64,000 nt of DNA, taken from positions 682,001 through 746,000 of the forward strand of contig NZ_JAEPRQ010000001.1 in the NCBI RefSeq assembly GCF_016629665.1. The letters run 5' to 3'. Every line of letters begins with the position of its first letter. The stretch's first letter is position 1. The translations under genes and the position numbers were made by a program. This DNA is from Paracoccus caeni. Lineage in GTDB: Bacteria; Pseudomonadota; Alphaproteobacteria; Rhodobacterales; Rhodobacteraceae. This document shows, piece by piece, positions 52,280 through 61,740 of this stretch. The notes under the pieces are model-generated. The model was not told the origin of the DNA, searched no databases, and worked only from the letters and a program-made list of their open reading frames with translations.

Positions 52280-53895
52280 CAGGCGTTCTCCTTGCTATCG
52301 ATCCAACCGGCGAGGACTTTCACGCTTTCCTCGTGCCGGTCGCGCATCATGCTGCGCAGCCGTGCAACCGGATCGGCAGAGGGTAGCGCCAAAGGCTCGG
52401 CAGCCACGGGTTCCGGTGGCAGAATCATCGTGCGGGGTAGATCCGACCCGCTCGCCGTCGCGATATCCGACAGCGCGGTGTCTGCGATGGGCTGGCTGTC
52501 GTCGAGAAGCGGCGTCGGTGCGTTGCGGGCGCGCAGAACCGGGCGCAGGATCAGCAAGGCAATGGCCAGCATGAACAGACCGACGAGGATCAGCCGGACC
52601 AGACTGTTCAATTCCAGGCGGTCCATGAACCCGGTCGCGGCCAGCGTTCCGTTTTCACCAATCGACGCGAAGGGTAGCGACTTAACCGTGATCTGATCGC
52701 CCCGGCTTTCATCGAAACCGACGGCCGAGGCGACCAGTTCGCGAAGGGCCTCAAGCTCGGTATCCGGGCGCGGCACGATCTGAGGATCGCCATTCGCGTC
52801 CTGCTGCGTGACGCCGTTCAGCAAGACCGCCACTGTCAGACGCCGCGTCGCGCCGGGCTGTCGGGTCACCTCGCGTGTGGTTCTGCCGACTTCGTAATTC
52901 GCCTGCTGGCGGTTCTCGGATCGGGTCGATTGGCTATTGTCGCCTTGGGCGCTCTGCCCGTCTGGCAGATTCGAGGCGGCAGTGACCATGCCGGAGCCGT
53001 TTGAATTGCTTTGGTCCGAGGTTTCCTCGGTCACCTGTGAAATCAACGCCCTCTGCGCCGGATCGAAGCTCTGTTCGGTCAGCAGCTCGCTTTCCGTCAC
53101 CAAATCGAGGTTCAACTCGACGATGGCGTTGCCGGTGCCGACATGCGGTTCAAGGATGCGCTCCACATTGCGCTTCATCTCGGCGGCGCGGTCGGTGCCT
53201 GTCCGATCGTCAGAAGTCGCGATAATGCCCTGCGCTGTATCGATGACGGTGACGCTGTCGGGTTTCATACCCGGCACTGCGGAGGAAATCAGATAGCGCA
53301 AGGCATCGGCCTGTTCGCGGGTGATCGGCGCGCCATTCGTGGACAGCGTCGCCGAGGCAGAGGCGCTGCTGTCGCGGCGATAACCGCGGGCGTTTTCGAC
53401 GGCGAGGTGAACCCGCGCTGTCTTTACATTGGGCAGGGCCAGGATGGTCCGGGCAAGCTCGCCTTCCTTCGCGCGCCAATAGGCGGCATCGAACATCTGC
53501 GAGGTGGTCCCAAAGCCTGACATGCCGTCCAACAGCTCATAGCCCGCACTGCCCGAGGCGGGCAGGCCCTGCGCCGCCAAATCCATCCGCAGTCGGTCGC
53601 GCTGCGCGGCATCGACCCAGATCGAATCGCCGCGCACCTCATAGGCGACGCCGCTGCGGTCCAGTCCGGCCATAACCTCGCCCGCCTGCGCGGTATCAAG
53701 CCCGCCATAGATCATCGCCATATCGGATCGCGATGCCAGCCAGCCGAATCCGGCGATGGCCAGAAAGGCGGACAGAAAGGCCCCGATCAGGATCGCCCTT
53801 TGCCTTGCGCTTCGCTCGCCCCAGTAGTCCTGCAGTTTTTGCAAAACCGTCCCTTTCGAATCACTCCCGCTTTTCGGGTAAGCCCTTGATGACAT
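52279..53895 (-). CDS. fliF: Flagellar MS-ring protein FliF
   Basis: 538 residues. Two membrane helices, about 35-53 and 418-437, bracket the periplasmic ring-building domains. Family motifs are MIYGGLDTAQAGEVMAGLDRSGVAYE, the region around LPNVKTARVHLAVEN and the Ser/Asn-rich loop before NYEVGRTTREVTRQPG. The C-terminal tail contacts FliG. It starts the leftward operon and is divergent from fliL with a 65-base gap. Confidence 0.96.
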   Translation of the reverse strand: MSSRAYPKSGSDSKGTVLQKLQDYWGERSARQRAILIGAFLSAFLAIAGFGWLASRSDMAMIYGGLDTAQAGEVMAGLDRSGVAYEVRGDSIWVDAAQRDRLRMDLAAQGLPASGSAGYELLDGMSGFGTTSQMFDAAYWRAKEGELARTILALPNVKTARVHLAVENARGYRRDSSASASATLSTNGAPITREQADALRYLISSAVPGMKPDSVTVIDTAQGIIATSDDRTGTDRAAEMKRNVERILEPHVGTGNAIVELNLDLVTESELLTEQSFDPAQRALISQVTEETSDQSNSNGSGMVTAASNLPDGQSAQGDNSQSTRSENRQQANYEVGRTTREVTRQPGATRRLTVAVLLNGVTQQDANGDPQIVPRPDTELEALRELVASAVGFDESRGDQITVKSLPFASIGENGTLAATGFMDRLELNSLVRLILVGLFMLAIALLILRPVLRARNAPTPLLDDSQPIADTALSDIATASGSDLPRTMILPPEPVAAEPLALPSADPVARLRSMMRDRHEESVKVLAGWIDSKENA

Positions 53896-53960
53896 GGGCC
53901 GCGTTAAGAATCGGTTAGTCGCGAAGTGCTAATTCCGTCTGATCACGACGGAGAATCACC

Positions 53961-54434
53961 ATGGCCAAGGCAGCCGCCGATCCCCCCAAAGAGACAGCAC
54001 CGCGAAGAGGCAGGTTGCTTCCGTTTGTCGCGGCCCTGACCCTTGCGCGTGGGGGTTTTGCATCGACCTATCTGGGCTATTGGTCGCCCGTCGCGCTGAT
54101 CGGCGATCTGACGGGCCATGGGCAGCGATCGCCACTTGGCGAAAGCCTGTTCGTCGCTTTGCCGGTGATCGAGATGAACCTGCCGGGTAGCGAACGTGAA
54201 CTGACCCTTTCGCTGAGCATCGAGACCGACACCGCCCATAAAAAGAAGATCGATCAGTTGATGCCGCGCCTGCGCGACGCATTCACGATCTTCCTCTCCG
54301 GCATTGATCCGGCGGCCTATGACAAGCGCGGTGTGCTGGAGATCATCAGGGCCGAACTGAAAACACGCGCGCAATTGGTCCTGGGCGATCAGGTCGCGAA
54401 GGATGTGCTGATCACGGAGTATCGCATCAGATGA
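53961..54434 (+). CDS. fliL: Flagellar stator-associated protein FliL
   Basis: 157 residues with one membrane helix near 21-41 and a periplasmic FliL domain: FVALPVIEMNLPGSERELTLSLSIETD, then MPRLRDAFTIFLSGIDPAAY, RAELKTRAQLVLGDQVAKDVLITEYRI. FliL rings surround the stators and tune torque. GGAG lies 7 bases before ATG 53961. It overlaps the next gene by 4 bases. Confidence 0.9.
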   Translation: MAKAAADPPKETAPRRGRLLPFVAALTLARGGFASTYLGYWSPVALIGDLTGHGQRSPLGESLFVALPVIEMNLPGSERELTLSLSIETDTAHKKKIDQLMPRLRDAFTIFLSGIDPAAYDKRGVLEIIRAELKTRAQLVLGDQVAKDVLITEYRIR

Positions 54435-54769
54435 ATTATGACGTGGTTTTGCAGGCTGGTCTGATCGCAGCATCGATCGCTTTGGCGGCCTATTGCGCCG
54501 TTCTGTCGCGGCGGCTGCGACGGCTCAACAATCTCGAATCCGGCCTGGGCGGCGCGATTGCGGTGATGTGTGCCGAAATTGAAAGGCTGGAAAAGGCGAT
54601 CCGTTTGGCGCGGGACGAGGCCACGGTCGCCTCTAACGCCTTGTCGCGCGAGATCTCGGCGGCGCGGGGCGAACGTGCGCGGTGGGATTTGCAACAGCGC
54701 ATCCATGAGGCGACGTTGCCGCCAACGGCGCGGCGCTTGCGAAAGCGCGCGGAGCTTCGTGATGCGTAG
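54431..54769 (+). CDS. Small anchored coiled-coil protein in the flagellar operon
   Basis: 112 residues. One N-terminal membrane helix (about 6-24) leads to a cytoplasmic coiled coil (about 28-75, with EIERLEKAIRLARDEA) and a basic C-terminus. I recognise no named family. It overlaps fliL by 4 bases and motE by 8, so it is very likely co-translated with them and may help place or stabilise the stator. Confidence 0.75.
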   Translation: MNYDVVLQAGLIAASIALAAYCAVLSRRLRRLNNLESGLGGAIAVMCAEIERLEKAIRLARDEATVASNALSREISAARGERARWDLQQRIHEATLPPTARRLRKRAELRDA

Positions 54770-55301
54770 GCTACTGCCGCTGATGGGCCTCTGCTTCACG
54801 CTTCCCGCCGTGGCGACGCTATGGCACGCGCAAGGTGTCGCGGGGCTTTTTGCTGCCTTCGCCGATCCGCCCGGTCTGTTGCAAGGCTGCTCTGACGTGC
54901 CAGAGGCGGTGACGCTGGTGAAGGAATTGCAGGACCGTCGGCAGCGGGTTGAACGCTATCTTGAAGTGCTGGACGAAAAGCGCGCCGAGATTGCCGAGGC
55001 CGAGCGTGCGATCACCGCGCGGCTTGTCGAACTTCGGACGGTTCGCGATGGCATCCGCTCCAGCCGGAATACCGAAACAAACGACATCGCGCAGGATATC
55101 GACCGGCTGGTCGCGGTCTATGACCAGATGAAGCCAGCCGAGGCCGCCGCGATCCTGACCAATCTACCGCCGCATTTCGCCGCCGAAATCCTGATGCGCG
55201 TCCAGCCGCAGAACGGCGCGCGCATCATCGCCTCGGTCGAGCCGCAACAGGCCGCCCTGCTGACCGCGCAGATGGGCGCCCGCAGCATTCCTCACCCGTA
55301 A
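54762..55301 (+). CDS. motE: MotE-like periplasmic motor chaperone
   Basis: 179 residues from ATG 54762, overlapping the upstream gene by 8 bases. A signal/anchor segment (3-20) precedes a coiled coil (about 52-95) and a C-terminal MgtE/FliG-like helical module (YDQMKPAEAAAILTNLPPHFAAEILMRVQPQNGARIIASVEP). MotE in Rhizobium stabilises the periplasmic motor protein MotC. The call rests on this architecture and on motA directly downstream. Confidence 0.8.
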   Translation: MRRLLPLMGLCFTLPAVATLWHAQGVAGLFAAFADPPGLLQGCSDVPEAVTLVKELQDRRQRVERYLEVLDEKRAEIAEAERAITARLVELRTVRDGIRSSRNTETNDIAQDIDRLVAVYDQMKPAEAAAILTNLPPHFAAEILMRVQPQNGARIIASVEPQQAALLTAQMGARSIPHP

Positions 55302-55310
55302 GGACCTCTC

Positions 55311-56177
55311 ATGTTCGGTTTCATCGGCATCATCCTGACCTTCGTCATGGTCTTCGGCGGCTACATCCTTGCGGGGGGCAAAATGGGTGTCATCACCCAT
55401 GCCCTGCCGTTCGAGATGATGATCATCATGGGCGCGGCGGTCGGCTCGTTCGTGCTGTCGAATACCGGGCATGTTCTGAAACACACCCTGTCGGGGCTGA
55501 TCCGCGCCTTTCGCGGTGCCAAATGGACCGAGGACGATCATCGCGACGTCCTGTGCCTGATGTATCAACTGATCCGCATCGCGCGCGAAAACCCGGTGGC
55601 GCTGGAACAGCATATCGAGACCCCGGCCGAGTCGCCGATCTTTGCCGCCTATCCGAAGCTTCTGGCAGACGCGGATGTGGTGTCGCTGATCGCGGATACG
55701 ATGCGCTCGGCCAGCCTGAATTACGACGATCCCTATCAGGTCGAAGAGATGATCGGGCGTCGCCTGACCATCATGCGCGAGGACGCCCTGCATGTGCCGC
55801 ATGCACTGCAAAGCATGGCAGACGCGCTGCCCGCGCTTGGGATCGTGGCGGCGGTGCTTGGCGTGATCAAGACGATGAGTTCGATCGACCAACCGCCAGA
55901 GGTGCTGGGCAAGATGATCGGTGGCGCGCTGGTCGGCACGTTTCTGGGCGTGTTTCTGGCCTATGGTTTCGTGGCCCCTCTGGCGCACCGTCTGTCCACA
56001 GTCGTGAAACAGGATCTGGGCTTCTTCGATGTGATCAAATCCGTGCTGGTCGCCGGGCTGCATCAGCACGCCACCAATCTCTGCGTCGAGGTAGGCCGGC
56101 AGGCCGTGCCCGATCACCTTCGTCCCAGCTTCGACAATCTCGACACCGCGCTTCGTGATCTCAGAAGGGCTGCCTGA
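55311..56177 (+). CDS. motA: Flagellar stator subunit MotA
   Basis: 288 residues, the long MotA form. It starts MFGFIGIILTFVMVFGGYILAGG and has four membrane helices: two at the N-terminus (1-57) and two near 178-230 (LPALGIVAAVLGVIKTM, LGKMIGGALVGTFLGVFLAYGFVAPLAHRL). The Pro residues and the Thr of the third helix that shape the proton path are in place. The cytoplasmic loop is charged (WTEDDHRDVLCLMYQLIRIAREN). MotB is not encoded in the window. Confidence 0.96.
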   Translation: MFGFIGIILTFVMVFGGYILAGGKMGVITHALPFEMMIIMGAAVGSFVLSNTGHVLKHTLSGLIRAFRGAKWTEDDHRDVLCLMYQLIRIARENPVALEQHIETPAESPIFAAYPKLLADADVVSLIADTMRSASLNYDDPYQVEEMIGRRLTIMREDALHVPHALQSMADALPALGIVAAVLGVIKTMSSIDQPPEVLGKMIGGALVGTFLGVFLAYGFVAPLAHRLSTVVKQDLGFFDVIKSVLVAGLHQHATNLCVEVGRQAVPDHLRPSFDNLDTALRDLRRAA

Positions 56178-56455
56178 TGTTGACCGCGCTTGCCCTGATG
56201 GCGGCCACCGCCGCACCTTTAGAGGATCTGCACCTGTTGCCCGATTCCGCCGCCTTCGCGGAGGAAGCCGGGCAATGGCTGCTGCAGGGCCAGCCGCTGC
56301 CGCGTGATTATCGCGCGCGACTGATGCGGATGCCGCCCGATGCAAGGCTGGAAACGCTGATCTTTCTGCGACGAACGGGCCTTCTGCGCGGCGATATCTG
56401 GACGCTGGAGCAGATCCTGCGTCCGGTGGTCTCGGCGGCGGAGGGCGGCGAATGA
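56177..56455 (+). CDS. Small protein between motA and flhA, unknown
   Basis: 92 residues, ATG 56177 overlapping the motA stop by 1 base and its own stop overlapping flhA by 4. A short hydrophobic N-terminus (MLTALALMAATAA) could be a signal peptide. The rest is helical (FAEEAGQWLLQGQPLPRDYRARLMRMPPDARLETLIFLRRTGLL). No family recognised. Its tight coupling on both sides suggests a flagellar assembly role. Confidence 0.7.
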   Translation: MLTALALMAATAAPLEDLHLLPDSAAFAEEAGQWLLQGQPLPRDYRARLMRMPPDARLETLIFLRRTGLLRGDIWTLEQILRPVVSAAEGGE

Positions 56456-58548
56456 AGGCGGTGACGGCCATATCCGGCTCGGGCCGATTTCTGGACAGTT
56501 CGCTTCTGATCACCGGCGCGCTGGTGCTGATCGTCATATCGCTGGTCATCCCCCTGCCGCCCGGCCTGCTTGATTTCGGGATTGCGCTGTCGATTGCCAC
56601 AGCGACGCTGGTGCTTGTCATGGCATCGCTGGTGGATAAGCCGACCGATTTTCAGGCGTTCCCGGTGCTTCTGCTGGTCAGCCTGGTGATCCGGCTGTCG
56701 CTCAACGTCTCCTCGACCCGCCTGATCCTGACCGAGGGGCATAACGGCAAGGATGCGGCAGGCCATGTCATCAACGGCTTCGCCGATTTCGTCGCCGGGG
56801 GATCGCTGCTGATCGGGTTGACGATCTTCGCGGTGATCTCGGTGGTGAATTTCATGGTGATCACCAAGGGCTCGGGCCGCATGGCCGAGGTCGCGGCGCG
56901 TTTCGCGCTCGATTCGCTGCCGGGCAAGCAACTTGCCATCGATGGCGATCTGAACGCGGGCGCCATCGACCATCAGGAGGCGAAGCGACGGCGTATCCAG
57001 GAGCAGCGTGAGATCAGCTTTTACGGCTCGCTGGACGGTGCGTCGAAATTCGTCAAGGGAGATGCAATCGCCGGTATCGTCATCACCTTCATAAACCTTC
57101 TTGTCGGTCTGGCCGTCGGTATTCTGGTCCACGGCCTGCCGATGGCCGAGGCGATGGCGACCTATTCGCACCTGACCATCGGCGACGGTCTTGTGACGCA
57201 AATCCCGGCGCTGATCACCTCGATGGCGGCTGCGCTGCTGCTGTCGCGAGGGGGGGCGACCGACACCACGGCCGAACTGATGTCCAGCCAGTTGACCCGG
57301 ACATGGCAGCCCGCTGCGATGGTCGCGGCGGCGATGGTGCTGATGTCGCTTATTCCCGGCATGCCGCGCCTGCTGTTTCTGACGATGGCGGCGGCGATGG
57401 CGCTGACATCATGGGGCATTGCGCGTCGTCAGGCGCGATTGGCGCAGGCGCTGCCGCCCGTCGTGCCGGAAGAGCAACGGGCAAGACCCGCGGCCCGTCT
57501 GGGAGACATGATCGATACCGACGAAATCAGCGTCGAGATTGGCCCCGACCTTGTTCTGATGGCTCTGGATCAGGCGCGGGGGCTGGGCGGCAGGATCGTC
57601 AATTTGCGGATCCACATCGCCCGCAGCTTCGGTCTGATCCTGCCCGACATCCGTATCACCGATACAGACGATCTGCCCCCCGGCAATTACCAGATCCGCA
57701 TCCACGGTGTCGTGCGTGGCCGTGGGGCGCTGCGACCGGGAGAGGTTCTGGTGCTTGGTCCTGAAACGGTGCTGGCCGAACTGCCGGGGCATGCGGTCAG
57801 TGAGCCGGTCTATCAAAGCCCGGCTCGCTGGATCTCGCCCGCGCTTCAGGACGAGGCGGCGACCGGCGGCGCAACGGTCGTCAGCCCGATGGAGGTTCTG
57901 TCAACGCATCTGATGGAGGTGGTGAAAACCAACCTGTCATCGCTGATGAATCTGGGTGCGATGCAACGTCAGCTTGATGAATTGAAAACCCTTTCCGATC
58001 CGGCGCGGGCCGAGCGGAACAGGCGCTATTTCGAAAGCACCATCCCCGACAAGCTGTCGCCGGAAACGCTGTTGGCGATTCTTAGGGCGCTGCTGGATGA
58101 GCGTGTCTCGATCCGCAACCTGCCGATGATCGTCGATGCGCTGGTCGAGTTTCGCCATGTCGATCAGGTCGAGACGCTTTACGAATTAGTGCGCAAACGC
58201 CTCAGAGGCCAGATTTCACAGCAATATGCCGATGACACCGGCCAATTGCAGGCGCTGCAACTGCATCCCGCATGGGAGGCCGAACTGATCCGCTCGGACG
58301 CAGAGACCGGCAAGGCGGGGGCAGGGGCGATGACACCGCTTCTGTCGCAGAAGCTGCTGGAACAGACACGCCGCGCATTGGCGAGTTCTGACCCGCTGGC
58401 GCGGGCGGTCATCGTCGTGCCGGATCATCGCCGCAGGATGCTGCGCGCGGTTTTGGGGGCGAATGGTATCACCGCGCCGGTTCTGGGGTTCGAAGAGATC
58501 GATCCGGGCATCGAACTTAGCCTCATTGGCACGATCGAGGCCGCATGA
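56452..58548 (+). CDS. flhA: Flagellar export gate protein FlhA
   Basis: 698 residues, a normal FlhA length. Eight membrane helices occupy the first 320 residues; the conserved cytoplasmic FHIPEP loop appears as RMAEVAARFALDSLPGKQLAIDGDLNAG, with the charged residues needed for proton coupling. The large cytoplasmic domain (from about 345) docks export chaperones. It overlaps its neighbours by 4 bases on both sides. Confidence 0.97.
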   Translation: MKAVTAISGSGRFLDSSLLITGALVLIVISLVIPLPPGLLDFGIALSIATATLVLVMASLVDKPTDFQAFPVLLLVSLVIRLSLNVSSTRLILTEGHNGKDAAGHVINGFADFVAGGSLLIGLTIFAVISVVNFMVITKGSGRMAEVAARFALDSLPGKQLAIDGDLNAGAIDHQEAKRRRIQEQREISFYGSLDGASKFVKGDAIAGIVITFINLLVGLAVGILVHGLPMAEAMATYSHLTIGDGLVTQIPALITSMAAALLLSRGGATDTTAELMSSQLTRTWQPAAMVAAAMVLMSLIPGMPRLLFLTMAAAMALTSWGIARRQARLAQALPPVVPEEQRARPAARLGDMIDTDEISVEIGPDLVLMALDQARGLGGRIVNLRIHIARSFGLILPDIRITDTDDLPPGNYQIRIHGVVRGRGALRPGEVLVLGPETVLAELPGHAVSEPVYQSPARWISPALQDEAATGGATVVSPMEVLSTHLMEVVKTNLSSLMNLGAMQRQLDELKTLSDPARAERNRRYFESTIPDKLSPETLLAILRALLDERVSIRNLPMIVDALVEFRHVDQVETLYELVRKRLRGQISQQYADDTGQLQALQLHPAWEAELIRSDAETGKAGAGAMTPLLSQKLLEQTRRALASSDPLARAVIVVPDHRRRMLRAVLGANGITAPVLGFEEIDPGIELSLIGTIEAA

Positions 58549-59303
58549 TGTGGCAGGATCTGACCGGCATCATTCCCGATCTGCATTGGGGTCTGGTGCT
58601 GGTCTATCTGCGCGTTCAGGCCTGTATCCTCGCGCTGCCCGGTCTGGGTGAGAGGGTGATCCCCGTCCGTGTGCGCGCAGCGGTTGGCCTGTCCATAACA
58701 CCGCTTCTGGCGGGGTTGGTGCCGATGGTCGCGCCGCCACAGGGTATCCTGCCGATGATCGGACAGGGGCTTGCCGAGATCGCGATTGGCGCCGCGACAG
58801 GTGGATTGCTACGGCTTCTGGCGATGGCGATCGATGTTGCGACCTCTGCCATCGCGGCCACGGCGTCGCTGTCGCAGATCGTCGGCGGACAGAACGAGGC
58901 AGCCCCGCATCCCATCGGCAACCTGATCCATCTTGGCGGCATCGCGGTTCTGATGGCGCTTGGCCTGCCGGTTATGCTGGTCGAGTTGATGGCCGACAGT
59001 TTTGTATTATGGCCAGCCGGGAGCTGGCCCGAGGCTGCGGCGTTTCTGCCTGCCGCGGTTCAGATCCTGTCGCACAGCTTCGTGCTGGCGATGCTGCTGG
59101 CTGCGCCCTTTACCTTGGGCGGCTTTGTCTTTCAGGCGCTGTCGGGTGTCATCAACCGGGTCATGCCCGCGCTGCCGGTGACCTTCATCGGCTCGCCCTT
59201 GGCGATTCTGATGGCGCTTGTGGCGCTGGCGATCCTTGCGCCGATGCTGGTTGGTCTTTGGGCCGACGCTGTGCTTGATTTCACTCTGCCGAGGACCGGA
59301 TGA
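58545..59303 (+). CDS. fliR: Flagellar export gate protein FliR
   Basis: 252 residues, almost wholly hydrophobic with about six helices. It starts with a periplasmic-facing segment, LVYLRVQACILALPGLGERVIPVRVRAAVGL, and keeps the LSQIVGGQ and FQALSGVINRVMPALPVTFIGSPLAIL patterns of the FliR/SctT family. It overlaps flhA and flhB by 4 bases each. Together with FliP here and FliQ elsewhere it builds the gate. Confidence 0.95.
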   Translation: MMWQDLTGIIPDLHWGLVLVYLRVQACILALPGLGERVIPVRVRAAVGLSITPLLAGLVPMVAPPQGILPMIGQGLAEIAIGAATGGLLRLLAMAIDVATSAIAATASLSQIVGGQNEAAPHPIGNLIHLGGIAVLMALGLPVMLVELMADSFVLWPAGSWPEAAAFLPAAVQILSHSFVLAMLLAAPFTLGGFVFQALSGVINRVMPALPVTFIGSPLAILMALVALAILAPMLVGLWADAVLDFTLPRTG

Positions 59304-60364
59304 GCGAAGAAAACGACGACAAACCTTTCGAGGCTTCCGAACAAAAGCTGCGTCGCGCGCGTGAAAAGGGCGATATCCCGCGTTCGACCGAACTTAACGT
59401 TGCGGCGATGTATCTGGGCGCGTGGCTTGCCTTTGGATTGGGCGCGACCTTCGCGGTGCGGCAATGGTTGTCGATGGCAAGCCGCGTCATGGGTGCCGAT
59501 GGCTGGCCGCTGGACGATATATTCGCGTTGGCGACTGTGGTCGGTCAGTATGCGGGCTGGGCGGCGCTGATCCTGACTGCCGTGCCCGCCGTAGCGCTGA
59601 TTCTGGGCTTGATCCTTCAGCGAGGGGTGGTCTTCTCGGGCGAGAAGCTGGCACCCGATCTGAAGCGGATCAACCCGATCACCAATGCGAAACAGAAGTT
59701 CGGCATGACCGGGCTGGTCACCTTTGCCATCTCTCTGGCCAAGGCGGCGTTGGTCTGTCTGGGCGGCTGGTATCTTTTTGACGGGATGATGGACCGGCTG
59801 GCTGCCAGCGCCATGGGTGGGGCAGGAGGCTGGATCGTCGATCTGGGCGCGTTGTTGGCGCAGGTGTTGCTGATGGCGCTGGCGATCTCGGTCTTGTTCG
59901 GGATCGTGGATATGCTGTGGCGCTGGTTCGACCATCGGCGCAAGAACCGCATGAGCCGGAAGGAGATGGAGGATGAGCATAAGGAAGCCGAAGGCGATCC
60001 CCATCTGAAGGCGGCACGACGACAGCGCGCGGTGGATCTGGCGATGAAGCAGATGCTGGCGGATGTGGCAAAGGCCGATGTGATCATCGTCAACCCCACG
60101 CATTACGCGGTGGCGCTGGAATGGAAGCGGGGAAGCGGTCGGGCGCCGGTCTGTCTGGCGAAGGGTGTCGATGATGTCGCCGCGCGGATCCGTGACCGTG
60201 CCCGCGAACATAAGGTGCCGATCTTCTCGGACCCGCCTTCGGCCCGCGCAATTCATGCGACGGTCGATATCGGGCAAGAGATCAAGCGCGAACAGTTCGC
60301 CGCTGTCGCTGCAGCCATCCGCTTCGCGGAAAAGATACGCGAGAAGGCGCGGGCGGGATGGTAA
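59300..60364 (+). CDS. flhB: Flagellar export switch protein FlhB
   Basis: 354 residues. The N-terminus EENDDKPFEASEQKLRRAREKGDIPRSTEL is the FlhB signature, followed by four helices and a cytoplasmic domain. The self-cleavage site NPTH is present in VIIVNPTHYAVAL, so substrate-specificity switching should operate. It overlaps fliR by 4 bases and the next small gene by 7. Confidence 0.97.
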   Translation: MSEENDDKPFEASEQKLRRAREKGDIPRSTELNVAAMYLGAWLAFGLGATFAVRQWLSMASRVMGADGWPLDDIFALATVVGQYAGWAALILTAVPAVALILGLILQRGVVFSGEKLAPDLKRINPITNAKQKFGMTGLVTFAISLAKAALVCLGGWYLFDGMMDRLAASAMGGAGGWIVDLGALLAQVLLMALAISVLFGIVDMLWRWFDHRRKNRMSRKEMEDEHKEAEGDPHLKAARRQRAVDLAMKQMLADVAKADVIIVNPTHYAVALEWKRGSGRAPVCLAKGVDDVAARIRDRAREHKVPIFSDPPSARAIHATVDIGQEIKREQFAAVAAAIRFAEKIREKARAGW

Positions 60365-60723
60365 GCGCGGCGGGCAAGCTGGCCGCGCTTGAGCGCATCG
60401 CCCGCCTGAAGGCGGAGCGCGAGTTAAAGGCATTTGCCGCGTTCAAGGCGCATATGACCGCGCTGGAGGGTCGGGCGCAGGCGATGCATGTGGCCTTGCG
60501 GCAAAGCTACGACAGCGCCGCGCCGCTGAGCGTGGGAGAGGCGCGAATTGCCAATGCGCAGGCCGGGCGCAGCGCGCGCGAATTGCGGCAGGCCGAGCGC
60601 GATATCGCGGCCCTGACCCCCCGGTTCGACATCGCGCGGGCAAAGGCCGCGCGTGAGTTCGGGCGTGCCGAGGTGCTGGCGACGCTGCGTGATCGGCAAC
60701 AAAAGCAGGATCGTCAGAGGTAG
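60358..60723 (+). CDS. Small coiled-coil protein, FliJ-like in position and shape
   Basis: 121 residues, almost entirely one long helix rich in Ala, Arg and Glu (LAALERIARLKAERELKAFAAFKAHMTALEGRAQAM). That is the shape of FliJ-type export chaperones, though sequence identity cannot be claimed. It begins inside the flhB stop region (ATG 60358) and ends the rightward flagellar operon, 3 bases before the convergent gene. Confidence 0.65.
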   Translation: MVSAAGKLAALERIARLKAERELKAFAAFKAHMTALEGRAQAMHVALRQSYDSAAPLSVGEARIANAQAGRSARELRQAERDIAALTPRFDIARAKAAREFGRAEVLATLRDRQQKQDRQR

Positions 60724-60726
60724 GGC

Positions 60727-61740
60727 TTACCGGGCGGCTTGAGCGCGCGGCAGGTCCACCTCGACCCAGACAAGGCGGTGGTTGGATGCCGCAGCGACCG
60801 TCGCTGCCAGTGGATCGTCGGGCAGCGGGGACAGGATTTGGCTGTCGATAACCTGCAATGCCGTGGCGGGCAGGACGTAGTCCACCCGCAGATTGCCGGG
60901 CTGCGCGAATATCGCTGTGGTCAGCGCGTCATCGCGGCTGGCGTCCGGTCTTATCGGCTGCGGATCGTGGACATGCGCCATCAGCCGGTGCAACGCATCC
61001 GGCAATCCGTCGCCCTTGTCCGGGTCAAGATTGATCTTGCCCAGAGCAACGAAGGGGGCGGCAGGCAGATGGGTCAGCCAGAAGGCGGTTTCGTCATGGT
61101 TGCGGCGGCCATTTCGATCCTCTGGCCCGTCGAAGACCGGGGGCGTGGCCGCCCAAGCGATGAGATGCAGAGGGCCGTCGGGAGTAATCACCGTTACATC
61201 CCAATGCGCGGTCGATGACAGGCGCTGAATGGCGGCGATTTCGGGCGGCGTGACCGGCATCAGATTGTCCGGCAACTCGTGCCACAAGAGATCGGAATAG
61301 TCGCGGATCTCGCCCAAAGGCAGGTTGGACAGGACCGCCATCCCCCCTTGCCCGGTGAACTGCCCGAAGCCCTGCGCGTCATCGGCCCGGCCGGTGCGCC
61401 CATCACCGTTCAGATCAAGCCCCGTCGCCATTCCGCTGTTCGGCCTGCCCGCGAAGAAAAAGCGCATCGGGTGGCCGGTTTCGTCAAGCAGATCGACAAA
61501 GGCCGACAGCGCCTGCCCCTGCAAATCCCAGTCGAAATCGGTCAACAGGATGACATCAGGCGCTGCCGCCGCAATAACCTCAGCCGCCGCCAGAACCTGT
61601 GGGTCGCGGTCGCGGATGTCCTGCAGCAAAAGCCCCGGCCCTTTCCGCGAAAGGCCGGGGTCATAGGTGGCAATACGGATCGGCTCTGCGGCAGCGGGGG
61701 CCGCGAGCATGAGGGAAAGGGCGAAAGCCCTCAGATCCAA
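60727..61740 (-). CDS. Exported endonuclease/exonuclease/phosphatase-fold protein
   Basis: 337 residues if TTG 61740 is the start, which gives a signal peptide ([20 protein letters not shown]) and a 10-base overlap with leuD; the only ATG nearby would leave too short a leader. EEP-fold marks are [19 protein letters not shown], the second strand set ([20 protein letters not shown]) and a terminal [11 protein letters not shown]. The usual GDFN motif reads GKIN, so the catalytic Asp is replaced by Lys. Either activity is altered or another residue serves. It may be a lipid or nucleotide phosphatase relative in the periplasm. Confidence 0.75.
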   Translation of the reverse strand: MDLRAFALSLMLAAPAAAEPIRIATYDPGLSRKGPGLLLQDIRDRDPQVLAAAEVIAAAAPDVILLTDFDWDLQGQALSAFVDLLDETGHPMRFFFAGRPNSGMATGLDLNGDGRTGRADDAQGFGQFTGQGGMAVLSNLPLGEIRDYSDLLWHELPDNLMPVTPPEIAAIQRLSSTAHWDVTVITPDGPLHLIAWAATPPVFDGPEDRNGRRNHDETAFWLTHLPAAPFVALGKINLDPDKGDGLPDALHRLMAHVHDPQPIRPDASRDDALTTAIFAQPGNLRVDYVLPATALQVIDSQILSPLPDDPLAATVAAASNHRLVWVEVDLPRAQAAR

